From positions 1 through 64,000 of the forward strand of contig CAJNDS010000685.1 of NCBI GenBank assembly GCA_905221605.1: a stretch of 64,000 nt of DNA. The letters run 5' to 3'. This document shows, piece by piece, positions 10,380 to 20,443 of this stretch. A program made the translations under genes and the position numbers. The notes under the pieces are model-generated. The model had not been told where the DNA came from. It did not search any database and saw only the letters and a program-made list of their open reading frames with translations. The stretch's first letter is position 1, and the number at the start of each line of letters is the position of its first letter. The stretch is from Symbiodinium natans. Its lineage: Eukaryota; Sar; Dinophyceae; Suessiales; Symbiodiniaceae.

Positions 10380-11880
10380 TGAAATGGCGACAAGCGGGGA
10401 TAGGACGAAAGCACAAAGCTGCCTAGTCACCAATGGCTCGGCGTGAGGGATAGAATGGGACATGCAAAGTCATGTGCCCGGGCCATGGCTGGTGGCGCAC
10501 GCGGGGGGATAGAGCGGATGGATGGCGCATGATGAGATGAGTGGACGAACGGCTATCGTGAGACTATGGTGCGGGGCTTGGCTAGCCACCAATAAGACCC
10601 TGCGGCGGAAGCTCCTGGGAAGGCATGGCTCGCCACCAATAAGACCTTCACGTGAAAAGATCAAAAGATGAAGCTGGGGAGAGGAGAAAAGATCAGAATG
10701 GGCATGGCTAACCACCAGTGAGTCCCCACGGAGAAGATCACATACAAGAATGAAGGGATAGAAGCGTGGGAACTACATTGACATCGAGGAGTATTGATCA
10801 AAAGTGAGGCCTTATCCAGGATAGCTATGGAGAAGATGAACTGAGTCGGGTGATGAAATGGATAGAAGCGACGCTTGATTTTCCAAGAATGCGACGGATA
10901 GACAATTTTACTACGTGGAATAGACGTGAGGGCACGAAGTGTAGCCAAGAGCCACGGACTGGTGGTTTGTGCTACTGCGATGAATGTCGAGGTTAGCGGA
11001 TGGAGGTGTTGCTTCCGAGGATAGCTGGAGTGATCGCCGTAATCGCGGGTGGTGGTGGGCGCCCTAAAGGGGCTGGCGATCAGATCGGCTATGCCTCCTG
11101 TGTTCTTGTTTTGCCTGAAGCTAACCGGGATAGAAGTCGCGAATTCATCGATTTTCTGACCGCTGAGTGCGTCCCGAAAACGGGGGGTGTTTAGCACAAA
11201 GAGGTCAGGTTGATTCCATGGGGTGCTGTTTAGATGTACATGTAATTTTTGGGTTTGGGCCTGGGATAGACATCGACCTCATCGTGGACGAGCAGGAATA
11301 GATGTTGGACTTCATGTCCGGTCGCAGCTGTGAGCTGCTCAAGAAGGGCCCTTCTAGTATTGTAGCAGCCGAATCTGTACAGTTTTCGCCCCCGTGGATA
11401 GTATTCCTGTACGTCGTGGACTTGATTGGCCAACTCGCATCCGGAGGAAAGAGGAGCCAAAAGGGTCGGGCGTTGACGAGGAATAGATCCTTTTCCCTAA
11501 CCTCGGGATAGTTATCTGTTCTCTTTACAACTCATAGCCGGAGGCCGGAGGATACTGAGTGCAGGTGGCTGTTCAGGTGAATATCGGGATAGGTGTACAA
11601 CACGCAGCCGGACGGCTAGTGGATACATCTAGAGCGATAGGTTACCACCCCCTGGAGATAGCAACTCTGGGGATCCTTCCGATAGTTAACGTCGGGAGTG
11701 GCTCGGAACGATTGGCTAGCTACCTTGAGTTCCCCGTTGACAGGGATACTGTTACTTCTGGTGCAACATTACAACCTACAACTGTAAATATACAACTTCT
11801 TTCTCCTCGTGTGGCCTGAGCTAGTTACTGGAACGGGTTGCGCAAGTTTTCATTGGATTGGACACTTCGCACACAGGTGT
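10380..11880 (+). other. Noncoding 3' tail of the GATAG-rich element
   Basis: About 1.5 kb after the ORF B stop with no long + strand frame. GATAG continues at the same or higher density (16 by hand count to 11,760). The proximal part has repeated hairpin-like words around TGGCTNGCCACCA. Purine richness fades towards 11,700. It could be a 3' UTR, a packaging or replication region, or simply the rest of the element. Confidence 0.55.
10421..10725 (+). repeat. Degenerate hairpin-forming repeats in the tail
   Basis: Related words occur at about 10421-10440, 10577-10600, 10624-10646 and 10703-10725. They share TGGCT(A/C)(G/A)CCACCA(A/G)T. The second contains the perfect palindrome TGGCTAGCCA. A further GC-rich inverted stretch (GTGCCCGGGCC...GGCGCAC) lies near 10473-10500. 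Spacing between the last three is 47 and 79 bases, so this is not a simple tandem array. RNA structure is inferred. Confidence 0.4.
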
Positions 11881-12590
11881 GCGGGGGGGGGGGGGGGGGG
11901 TGTGGGGGGGGTGTGGCGGGGTGTGTGTGGGGGGGTGCGGGGGGGTGTGCGCGGGGTGTGTGTGGGGGTGTGGGGGGGGGTGTGTGGGGGGGTGTGTGGG
12001 GGTGGGGGGTGTGTGTGTGGGCGTGTGTGGGTGGGTGTGGGTGGTGGGGTGTGTGGGGTGTGGGGGTGTGTGTGTGGGGGTGTGGGTGTGGGGTGTGGGG
12101 TGTGGGGGTGTGGGTGTGGTGGGTGTGGGTGTGTGGGGGTGTGGGGTGTGTGGGTGTGTGGGTGTGTGGTGTGTGGGTGTGTGGGGTGTGTGGTGTGTGT
12201 GTGTGTGGGTGTGTGTGTGGTGTGTGGGTGTGTGGGTGTGTGGTGGGTGGGTGTGGGTGCGTGCGTGCGGGTGTGTTTCTGGTTGTGGTTGTGGTTGTGG
12301 TGGGGTTGTGGGGCTGTGGTATGGGGGGGGGGGGTGGGGGGGGTGGGGGGGGTGGGGGGGGGGGGGGGGTGGGGGGGGTGGGGGGGGTGGGGGGGGGTGG
12401 GGGGGGGGGTGGGGGGGTGGGGGGGGTGGGGGGGGTGGGGGGGGTGGGGGGGGTGGGGGGGTGGGGGGGGTGGGGGGGGTTGGGGGGGGTGGGGGGGGTG
12501 GGGGGGTGGGGGGGGTGGGGGGTGGGTGGGGGGGGTGGGGGGGGTGGGGGGGGGTGGGGGGGTGGGGGGGGGGTGGGGGGGGTGGGCATT
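11881..12590 (+). repeat. T(G)n / GTGTGGG low-complexity tract
   Basis: About 700 bases almost only G and T on the + strand: GTGTGGG-type units to about 12,290, a short TTGTGG stretch, then T followed by 5-9 G to 12,590. All six frames are open through it only because the sequence is repetitive. It has strong G-quadruplex potential and sits directly after the GATAG-rich element, so it may mark an element end, a recombination site or an assembly weak point. Confidence 0.9.
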
Positions 12591-13307
12591 GGGGTGTGGG
12601 AGTGGGCAGTGTAAGGACGCCGTGCAAGTAGCACATGTGCGCTTCATGCCGCTGAGTATAATGTCCGCGCATCCCCGCAGATCTCAAGACGGCGACATGT
12701 CAAACAAATAAGTGATGAGCCCTTGCCACAGAAGCCGTGGTGCCTTATACTGATCCAGCTTCCACTTCCTACTATGAGTTTGATGTTTTCTTTGATCTTT
12801 GGTTTGTCCTTGGACAACTCGTAGGCGATATTCCGGAAACAGGTGAGCTAGTGACAGGGTGAAAAGAGTGTGAATCTGTTTGAGCTGCACTTCGCCAGTT
12901 GGCGAAGTCTCCATGTCTTTGTGGGCTCTGTTCGGCCGGGTACCTGGTGCGAGCGTGCATGAGGTTTTGGAGAGTTCCCTCGTTGCTTGGACCGAGAGTT
13001 GCAATTGGGCAGCGCTGAGCCCTCCTTGCCGAGCCTTCAGAGATTTTTGTGGCAGTCCCTGAACATCCCTGAACCCTAGTTTGCAGCATCCTCAGACCAG
13101 GTGGGAGCGAGGAGGAAGTTGCGGGACACTCGGAGGTCAAGGGTGCCTAGGATCTAGGGTTTGGGGCCTCCTAAGAGCCTGGTTGCTTCCCAGTTTCAAT
13201 AGGTCTACCCAGAAAGGTTCCGCCTCCCGAATCTTCCCAAAACGAACAATGGGATCCAAGATTGTAGAGAGCCATGCCTTGTGTCCGGGCTAGTTGCTTA
13301 ATTACAG
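12591..13307. other. No gene seen
   Basis: Mixed-composition DNA to the right of the G-rich tract. GATAG drops to background here. I find no convincing exon, RNA gene or mobile element. Confidence 0.4.
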
Positions 13308-13385
13308 GCCCGAGTTCCGAACGTCCAAGAAATCGCAGCTCCAGCTGCTACCCGTGGCGGCCAAGGGGCGCAGAACCTTGCTAAC
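13308..13385 (+). CDS. Candidate exon, 26 codons
   Basis: Follows ATTACAG and ends before GTTTCA, phase 0 at both ends. It reads ARVPNVQEIAAPAATRG and continues Gly/Gln/Ala-rich. The frame one base on is also open (KKSQLQLL), so the frame is not certain. Family unknown. Confidence 0.35.
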
Positions 13386-13611
13386 GTTTCAGCAAAGCAC
13401 CTCCAAAATCATATCCACATACGAAGGTCGAACGTGAGCAGTCAGAAGAAGAGCCGCAAAAGGATCTCCCCCTGAGGAGCCTTGGAAAGACAGGTCGTGT
13501 TTGGGACTCACTTCTCATTAATACCATCTTCTATGTTCCAGACTATTCTAGAACTTCTCTGGCTTTATTCTCGAAAGCGCACAACACCATGGCCTCCGGC
13601 CACACTCAGCC

Positions 13612-13895
13612 CTCTGAACCCTAAACCCCAAACGTTTGACCTTAACCCCAAAGGCCAAGACGATCTGAGGTACATGCAGTTCTCTCCAAACTCGTGGTAC
13701 CTATCCAAAACAGGGTACCCCAAAAGGGAGCATGATTTTGAACAACCCGCCTGTTTAGGGTTTGGGCTTTAGGGCTTGTGTCGTGTAGGGCTTAGGGCTC
13801 AAATCAGTTTAGGGCTGAGCAGATCAGGAAGCTGGGGAAACAAAAGGTCGCTAAGATTGAAGGGCTCGGGGTTTAAACGATTTAGGGCTCGAAAT
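13612..13895 (+). repeat. Interstitial telomere-like TTTAGGG/CCCTAAA words
   Basis: AACCCTAAACCCC occurs near 13,618, and several TTTAGGG or degenerate TTAGGG words occur in 13,753-13,890. They are irregular and interrupted. They resemble plant or dinoflagellate telomere units but are too sparse to be a telomere. Similar words recur near 41,520-41,550. Confidence 0.4.
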
Positions 13896-14551
13896 AATAT
13901 CTGTGTTTACATGTACGGTTGTTCTCATGAAAGGGCTCGCAGTCATGAAACTGACTTGTGCCGTGTCCGGTCAGCTTCTCAGCCAAAGTGCAAAGCGCCT
14001 GCTGTGGAGCATGGCTAGTGCTGTACATCAGCCTTGGGCAATTCCCAGAAAGCTGTGATTTTCTTGATTTAAGGTTTGGGCATCTTTCAATCCTGAATGT
14101 CAACGCTGCAACCACATCCCTCCTGCGGAGCAGGCTTGTTCAATCTTGTTCAGCAGAAAGCTTCCACAGCATCAACGCGGAACCCTCCGAAACACTGCAG
14201 CAGCTTTCAGCCTAGAAACCTACAACCTGGACCGCCTTGCGCAGTTCTGCAGTTTGAGGAATAGTTCAGTCATCGGTGCTTCCGCACTTCAGCTCATAAA
14301 GAGGTCTTCTTTCATGGGTTACTCATACTGATACTCGTTAGATTCGTTAGACCTTCAGGAAGACGAGACGGCAGCCAAACTGCAAGGCTGACCTACAGCC
14401 ACAGCAATGGCGCAGGGACTAGGGCTGGACATGGCTGGACTAGGGCTGAAAAGGGGTTCACATGCTACAGCCTTGGGCCTACGAGGCTCTCAAGGGCCAG
14501 AGCCCAAACCGCGGCGACCCTGGTGACCGCCCTCCGCCGCTCCCCCCCCAG

Positions 14552-14639
14552 GAGGCCCGTGGGACTCGACCTCAACAATGACGGCAAGGTCCTTCTGAAA
14601 GCGCAGTCGATGACTGTCGTTCCGAATAGAACTTGCAAG
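14552..14639 (+). CDS. Candidate exon reading ...GLDLNNDGKVLLKAQ...
   Basis: Preceded by a strong polypyrimidine tract (a run of C) and CAG. One base completes the incoming codon, then 29 codons follow. The likely donor is AAG|GCTGAG (GC type); an earlier AAG|GTCCTT at 14,588 is possible. DLNNDGKV resembles a short Asp/Asn loop such as an EF-hand start, but the rest of a loop is not visible. One of the better single exons. Confidence 0.45.
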
Positions 14640-15312
14640 GCTGAGTGAAGCTTCAGATTGAGGACTTCAGCATTCCGCACTGATCACGAAAGATGTTCAC
14701 GGTCCGCAGACGGCCGCAACTTTCAAGCTCTAGTGGTTTAGTGTCCAGGGTTCAGATCTCAGGTCATGTCAGGTCGCTTTGTGTGGGCACCCATGCAGAA
14801 TCCATGCGAAAAAACAACGTCGGCAAAGGAGGATGGGCCATGGGAGAAACAACTCGGATGACAGGTTGACGTGGTCTTGACTCCGGACCAACTGCGCGCC
14901 AGACACTTGGTGCAGTGCTTCCCGATCTACACGGAATCTACACGGGATGCGATAGGATGGACCTTGCACTGAACAGTCACATTTTGCCAGTGCCCTGTTG
15001 CTGTCATAACCTATCATAGAGTTGGCCCGAGATTTGTTCCGCTCCTAAAGTCTAACCATATCAATAGCAGGACAGAGATCTTCCGACTTGGTTGGGATCT
15101 AGTCAGAAACGCGGCCCAGGGATCTGACAATAGCACCAAGAACTGTGCAGACGAGGAGCCATCAAAAAGTCCAAGCCTGTGAACATAAGTCCCAGGGTGC
15201 CCTCGCATGTTTGGCCCGTCTGGGTATCCAGAAAGAAAGAATCTCTCCGGACAACCTAAGCTCAAGGGACAAACATGATAAACATGAACAGAACGTGTCG
15301 CTGAGGCTTTAG

Positions 15313-15366
15313 TTTTGGAGCGGCAGATGGCAATGCAAGCGCCGGTCCACAAGGAAGGGAAGGGCG
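15313..15366 (+). CDS. Candidate exon, LERQMAMQAPVHKEGKG
   Basis: Follows GCTTTAG. The frame stays open past the suggested GTGTGC donor up to TGA near 15,414, so the 3' end is uncertain. Short, polar, Gln/Met-rich. Function unknown. Confidence 0.3.
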
Positions 15367-15880
15367 GTGTGCAACCGGGCTCCCGAAATGGTCCTACTGG
15401 TAGCCCTAACCCTTGAGCCCGATACCCTGATACCAGACGTCTTCAGTCTGCTAGGCTGCTCAGTGCTGCTTCTAGGGTGTGAAGAGGGGACTTGCTCGGG
15501 TGTCAGGAGGGCAAGGGGAGGCAAAGGAGGGTGATGTCAGGTGGTTCCTTGTCTCCGTGATGAGAGGGTGAAGGGGGGCGAGGAAGAAATGAAGACCCAT
15601 GTGGACATTGGTTGACGGTTTACATCTCTGGGACGCAAGAGGCACAAACATGACGCTGCTGCATGATGAGAGCTGTACCCAAATTGTCGGGTTCTCCACA
15701 CAAGTTTGTCAGCTGTATGGCTAATGAGCTTAGTTGCTGTCCTTGCTTGAAGTACCCATACAAATTTCCCTCCTGCCTATCATGAGCGATGGCTCAACGG
15801 AATTTGGAAAAGGTGCAGGATGCATGTGAAACTTGCACCGGCGAATCCCGCCAGCAGCTGTTCTTTTCATTACGAAACAG

Positions 15881-15947
15881 CAACGCGGGAGCTGAGAGCG
15901 ATGGTCTTCATGCTGCACCTCCAATCGAATCTCGGGAAGCTGCTACG
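15881..15947 (+). CDS. Candidate exon, amphipathic helix
   Basis: Follows GAAACAG; donor CG|GTTTCA. It reads TRELRAMVFMLHLQSNLGKL, helical with spaced Leu. A second + frame (15,789-16,034) is also open and Ala/Ser-rich, so the frame call is tentative. Confidence 0.3.
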
Positions 15948-16100
15948 GTTTCAGGGAGCTCGGTTAGCTTTGTGGTGATCTTTGGGAAGCGCTTCCATTT
16001 TGCATTTTGTGAGGCCAAGCGAAAAGGACGATAGCCGATAGTTTGTTGCGTTTGGATTACGAACAGGCCCAGCATTCTGCGGGGAATAGGCGCCGAACAG

Positions 16101-16227
16101 TGCTATGACTGCTATGAAAACGCAGGTTCAACCTCCAGTGCCGCCAGTCCTGGTTCAGCCACCATCTGTCGTCTACCAAGCGCCCCGCACGTGGCCGAGC
16201 ATGATGGCATCAGATGTGCCTTCTAAA
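16101..16227 (+). CDS. Candidate exon, Pro/Val/Gln-rich
   Basis: Follows GAACAG; donor AAA|GTTCTT. One base plus 42 codons. It reads ...KTQVQPPVPPVLVQPPS then VVYQAPRTWPSMM, typical of disordered Pro-rich eukaryotic segments. The Val-Tyr-x-Ala-Pro-x-x-Trp pattern is echoed by an open frame near 17,580. Composition makes this a good exon. Confidence 0.45.
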
Positions 16228-16565
16228 GTTCTTGGGCAACGCGGATTTAGATGATTTTTAGCAGCTTGAGGTGTAAAGCTAAGGCTAAACAGGTTTCCAC
16301 GCCTAGCCCCGGGGAGCTTGAACGTATATCGTCGATTTGCCCTTCTGAAGCCGGGCTTCGTTGGCATATAGTCCCACATTGTAAGGCTCTGGATGTTGGA
16401 TAGAAAGCTTACGCCTTGCTGTTTGGAGGATGTTCTGCATCTTACTCCACACTACTGTTTGGCGATCTCTCCTGAAGCCTGACGCGGACGAGTTTGACAA
16501 AGTGGCAGATGCCGAGGTGTGCCGCCATCCAAGGTTCCGCGTGGTCGCTGGGTGTGGACGGGCTC

Positions 16566-16680
16566 TCAGGTTGTAAGATTCGAAGACTTGCAGTCGGCGT
16601 CAGGTTTCCAGACTGATGTAGACACCAGACTGGGAATCACAGTCAAGTTGAAGGGCCAAATTCCCGAGTCCAGGTTAGAA
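16566..16680 (+). CDS. Possible exon, VVRFEDLQSASGFQTDVD...
   Basis: Open + frame with balanced composition, continuing to TAA near 16,722. Splice ends are not clear. It could be chance. Confidence 0.25.
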
Positions 16681-16999
16681 CCAACATTCGTCAGTCTATA
16701 CTTCTGCAGCAAACATGTGTAAGTCAACAGCTTCAACTTTTCGGCCAGAGGGCTCAAGCCAATAGAAGCCACTCTTCGAGGCAGCTCTTCAGGGACCATC
16801 GGAACCTTGGGGTTATGGGGCTCAGCAGCTTAGTCACGGTTTGGTCCTGTTGTTTGTGAAGCAGCTTTCTCAGGGTGCCTCGGGCGAAGCTTCAGGAGCA
16901 GGCCAGGAATCTTCCTGGTGCGCTGGAAGATTTTCAAAACCACACCGCAGTCAAGTGCAGTCAACCTGTTTCCATCGGTCATGAGTCGGTATGCGAGAG

Positions 17000-17072
17000 A
17001 GCTGGCACTCAACAAGCTGAGCTTTTGGCACAGGCCCAGCTCCGTAAAATGGCTACACAGAGGCTTCGAGAA
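17000..17072 (+). CDS. Candidate coiled-coil exon
   Basis: One base then 24 codons, AGTQQAELLAQAQLRKMATQ followed by RLRE, ending at GAA|GTCCCA. Heptad-like Ala/Leu/Gln spacing. The acceptor (GCGAGAG) lacks a pyrimidine tract, which lowers confidence. Confidence 0.35.
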
Positions 17073-17559
17073 GTCCCACCGCATGCGGAGGCTTGGTGGA
17101 AGAGTCTCAGGGGTTTTGATGAAGTTTTGGAAGTCTTTGGCAACGGGTGTTCAGGCTTTGGCATGTGCATTGCAAGCATGGCTTAGGGTGGGCTTGGGCT
17201 CCAAGACCTGCAGACCTTGTTCAGGACCTGAACCAAGTCTTGAAGTGTGGGAGAATTTCCTGTTCGAAGTTGGCAAGACTGGACTCGGTAAGACAGGGAG
17301 GGATATGCGAGAGGCGCGAGGTGGGGACACTGGTACCTTACAATACATTGAGACATCTTTATAACATAGCCCTTTAGGTCCTTTAGGTGATTAGGTGGTC
17401 CCAACCTCTAGAGAGGCTTCTTCCCAAATTCCCGCTTTCAAAGCTTCACGCTGCCTGTTCGACGTCGCTTCTTTCAGCCATGATACAGGCTGCGACGCAG
17501 ATGCCTTCGCAGGCGCATTTGCTCTCGAATGCGTAGCCGTACAACCATGTATAACCCCA

Positions 17560-17632
17560 CATCAACGAAGGCCTAAACCTAGCGTGTACTCGGAAGCCCC
17601 TGAACCATGGGCCAGCACCTTCAATGTTTCTG
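17560..17632 (+). CDS. Possible Pro-rich exon with VYSEAPEPWAS
   Basis: The open frame reads PKPSVYSEAPEPWASTFNVS. It resembles PPSVVYQAPRTWPS of the exon at 16,101, suggesting a repeated motif in one protein. Ends are not defined. Confidence 0.3.
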
Positions 17633-17813
17633 CTTGGTTAAGGCCATCGTTGCGCAAACGGCACGCCGGCATGTCTTCAGGAACCTCTAAAGCCAACCTG
17701 CAGAAGAAGAAACAGTAACAACACCCGAGGTCCTCGTGCCAAATTCTTAGGCTCAGAAACCTGTGTGAACCTGAACTGACTCTACTCTCAGCTAGACTCT
17801 CGAAGCCTTTCAG

Positions 17814-17891
17814 AAGTTTGAAGAGGTCCCCTCTCCTGCGCCCGCATCCTCGGCCTCGCTGCAGCGGTCGACGCAGTCGCAGCTGCTGCAG
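17814..17891 (+). CDS. Candidate exon, Ser/Gln-rich, 26 codons
   Basis: Acceptor GCCTTTCAG, GC-type donor CAG|GCAACG, phase 0-0. It begins KFEEVPSPAPASSASL and ends STQSQLLQ. Acceptor and symmetric phase make it a fair exon. Confidence 0.42.
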
Positions 17892-18340
17892 GCAACGACT
17901 CGAGGGGATGATGGGGGGCTCCATACGCCACATTCCGCGGAGTAATACAGCGCAACAGGTGAACACTGCGCTCCGCTTGCTTCCGTCTTCACGTACGTTG
18001 GATTACCATTAACTGGTGCAGAGCAGCCGCCGCGCTGCTCCCGACGATAAGACAGATCGGGCACTGTGCCGCTCAATGTGTGAAAACACAACACAAATAG
18101 ATGCGAGTGTGTGAGAGCACGATTCGGTGCGTGTGTGTGTGAGAGAGAGAGAAAGTGACAGCAGCGTTCGTAGTGCAAACGCAAGAGCAGTAACCAACCA
18201 CGGGACCACAGCGACAGCAGAAAGCAACAGCAAACGTAGAGCCAAACGCAGCACGGCAGCAGAAGACCGAGCGAACACACGAAATGAGGGTTTTATGCGG
18301 GGCTTACAATTGTCTTCGGGCAGACGTTTAAGCAATCTAG

Positions 18341-18425
18341 CGGGGTTTCGTGGCTTGAGGAGGCATACGGACCAAGGGCATACCAAGGGCGATGGGGACT
18401 CGGAGTGGACTCAGGTTTGCAGGAA
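18341..18425 (+). CDS. Candidate exon with near-consensus donor
   Basis: Ends at GGAA|GTAAGT, a near-perfect eukaryotic donor. The frame contains HTDQGHTKGDGDSEWTQVCR. The start after ATCTAG at 18,339-18,340 is the likely acceptor. Function unknown. Confidence 0.42.
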
Positions 18426-18599
18426 GTAAGTGGATGTTGCTTCTATGGCTTCTTTGAGAGCAGTTGCTGCACGCCCTTTTTTCAACACTCCACGCTTGCC
18501 CTTGCGGGACCTGGGAACCCTGCTGCAAGGGAAGCACTCAGTCGCAGATCTACCAGGCCTGGTAGTGAGTGTTGGGTGTTCGGTGTAGATCAGGCTCAA

Positions 18600-18700
18600 A
18601 GCCGCTGCAGCAGCTCAGTGCATTCATTTGCATGCAGAAATGCGGTTGCTCGAAGCTGCAACTACTGTCCCGAAAGCAGTTGCAGAAGCATGGTCAGACC
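18600..18700 (+). CDS. Possible Ala-rich exon overlapping the 53-base repeat
   Basis: The open frame reads LKAAAAAQCIHLH then AEMRLLEAATTVPKAVAEAW and runs into the first unit of the tandem repeat. If it is an exon, part of it has been duplicated downstream out of frame. Confidence 0.28.
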
Positions 18701-18867
18701 CCATAAGTCTGCAACTACTTTCCCGAAAGCAGTTGGAGAAGCACGGTCAGTCCCCATAAGTCTGCAACTACTTTCCCGAAAGCAGTTGGAGAAGCATGGT
18801 CAGTCCCCATAAGTCTGCAACTAGTAACCCGAAAAGTAGTTGGCGAAGCATGTCGGTGACTTTTCTT
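18656..18867 (+). repeat. 53-base tandem repeat, four units, each with a hairpin
   Basis: Units begin at 18,656, 18,709, 18,762 and 18,815, an exact 53-base period; the last unit is diverged. Each contains CAACTACTTTC-CC-GAAAGCAGTTG or a close variant: an 11-base stem with one mismatch and a two-base loop. The period is not a multiple of three, so it is not a protein repeat. Confidence 0.85.
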
Positions 18868-19421
18868 AGCGAGCAGCCACCTCCGAGCACCTCCGTGATC
18901 GCTTAATTTGCATCCATGAAGCCGCAGTCTGTGCACCTGAGCCGCAGGTCCTGAGTCACCAAGCCCCATAAACCCTGCAAGCTTACATGTGAACCGGCCA
19001 ACGACCACCAAACCAAACCCATAAATTCAAAACCTAGCCCCAGCAAGAATTCTGAGCAGTGCAGAGTGGCGGGAGGTCCCGGCAACACCGTTGCCCAGCA
19101 CGCGGCCCGACGCTCTGATGGCCTGAATGTTAAGTGTTACGTTTGCACAGATTTGCATACCCTAAGCATCCCTACATGCGAAAAGTAAACTTAAACGCCC
19201 TACAAACCCTACCTAGTTCAAGATGCCGCTTCGTCCGTATCCGCACGTCCAGGTCCGCTGTGCCGATGTACACTGCCGGGGCCCTGCAAGGATCATGTCG
19301 GGTGCGCTATGAGGCACCGTATGGGTTCTGGATGGTTGGCTTCTACATCTGAAGTTCAGCGTCTGGGGCCAGTTTAGTGTTTAAGATTTGGGACAGAGGG
19401 GCATGGGAGGCAGTGTTCTAG
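18868..19421. other. No gene seen
   Basis: Ordinary mixed-composition DNA; short open frames without convincing splice sites. Confidence 0.35.
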
Positions 19422-19459
19422 CTCCGGCTGTTGTGGGCTTCACGGAGCAACAAGCCCAA
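19422..19459 (+). CDS. Candidate short exon, PAVVGFTEQQAQ
   Basis: Acceptor TTCTAG, donor CAA|GTAGGC. Two bases plus 12 codons. Short, so support is modest. Confidence 0.33.
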
Positions 19460-20045
19460 GTAGGCACGTATCAGAAAAGGTTAGAACGTAAAATATTTGA
19501 GTACGTGCACGCACGGGTGCGGGCATCTGTTCACACCCTCCTTCTGATGCAGCAAAGGTCGAACAGGTCGAAGCTCGACACCTAAGTTCAAATCCTAGGA
19601 GATGTCATGTCTTGGCCCAGGCTCCGAAGTATGAGGAGACTTTCCAAAGCGTGAAGGACTGGCTCTGTTGTTCGATGGTGTTCCCGGTCAACGGGGGCTG
19701 CGAGGATTTCGGTCTTGTCAATGTGCGATCTCCGTCATGTCTACAAAGAGGTGCTCAGACCTTCTAGACCATCAAGATATACACGGCTAAGCAGAGGCCC
19801 AAAACCGAAGTAGCTTCTCCCCTTTCACATGGACCTGTGATATCCTGTGCTCACAGCTCTGGGCTTGGGGATCCAGGCTTCAATCGAGAGCCCTGTGGAC
19901 CTGCTGACGCATGCAAGCTTCATAATAAAGCACTGAGTCCACACTTTTGGTTCGCAAAAAAACTAACAAAAGGTCCTGTGAATCCCTGGGCTTGGCAGAA
20001 ACAGCCTCCGGCCCCCGCTCGCCCCAAGACACTCGAGTGTCGCAG

Positions 20046-20102
20046 GTCCCGGCTTCTGCTGGTGTCACCCCCTACTACAGCACGATGCCTAAGCAGGGCC
20101 TG
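20046..20102 (+). CDS. Candidate exon, VPASAGVTPYYSTMPKQGL
   Basis: Acceptor GTGTCGCAG, donor CTG|GTGGGC, phase 0-0, 19 codons. If the donor is not used, the frame ends at TAG four codons later. Tyr/Pro/Ser/Thr-rich. Confidence 0.4.
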
Positions 20103-20346
20103 GTGGGCGTTTAGGAGTGTCTGCTGACTTGCCTGAAGGACTTTGCTCGACAGGCATGTGTGAGGATACACAACAGTTTAGTAGCCGGACTGTATGTGTT
20201 GTGGAGACGTGAGCTTGAGGGTTAAAGTTGGTTTGGGGAAGATCGAAGAAGGACCGGCAAGACAAGGGCTCAAGTACACGTTTCAAAGCAGTTCGCTCCC
20301 AAGTTCAGGGAGGGAAGTGTAATGGATTGAACACCCCGACCTGCAG

Positions 20347-20443
20347 CGATCCCCTGCGCTCCCGAAAGCGCCGTCGCTGCTGTGAGCATGCCGGCAAAGG
20401 CGAGATGCCCTACCACCATCCACAAAGAGAGCAGCCTGGCTGA
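20347..20443 (+). CDS. Possible exon, basic Cys-containing
   Basis: After CTGCAG the frame reads DPLRSRKRRRCCEHAGKGEM and ends at TGA 20,441-20,443. A GC donor at AAAG|GCGAGA (20,399) is an alternative end. The basic cluster could be a nuclear localisation signal. Confidence 0.3.

Noticed and set aside
11809-12711. Frames up to 300 codons in the G-rich tract on both strands
   Set aside because: Gly/Val/Cys or Pro/His/Thr runs from simple repeats; no protein evidence.
19585-19605. TTCAAATCC B-box-like word suggesting a tRNA or SINE
   Set aside because: No A box, cloverleaf or tail at the right spacing.
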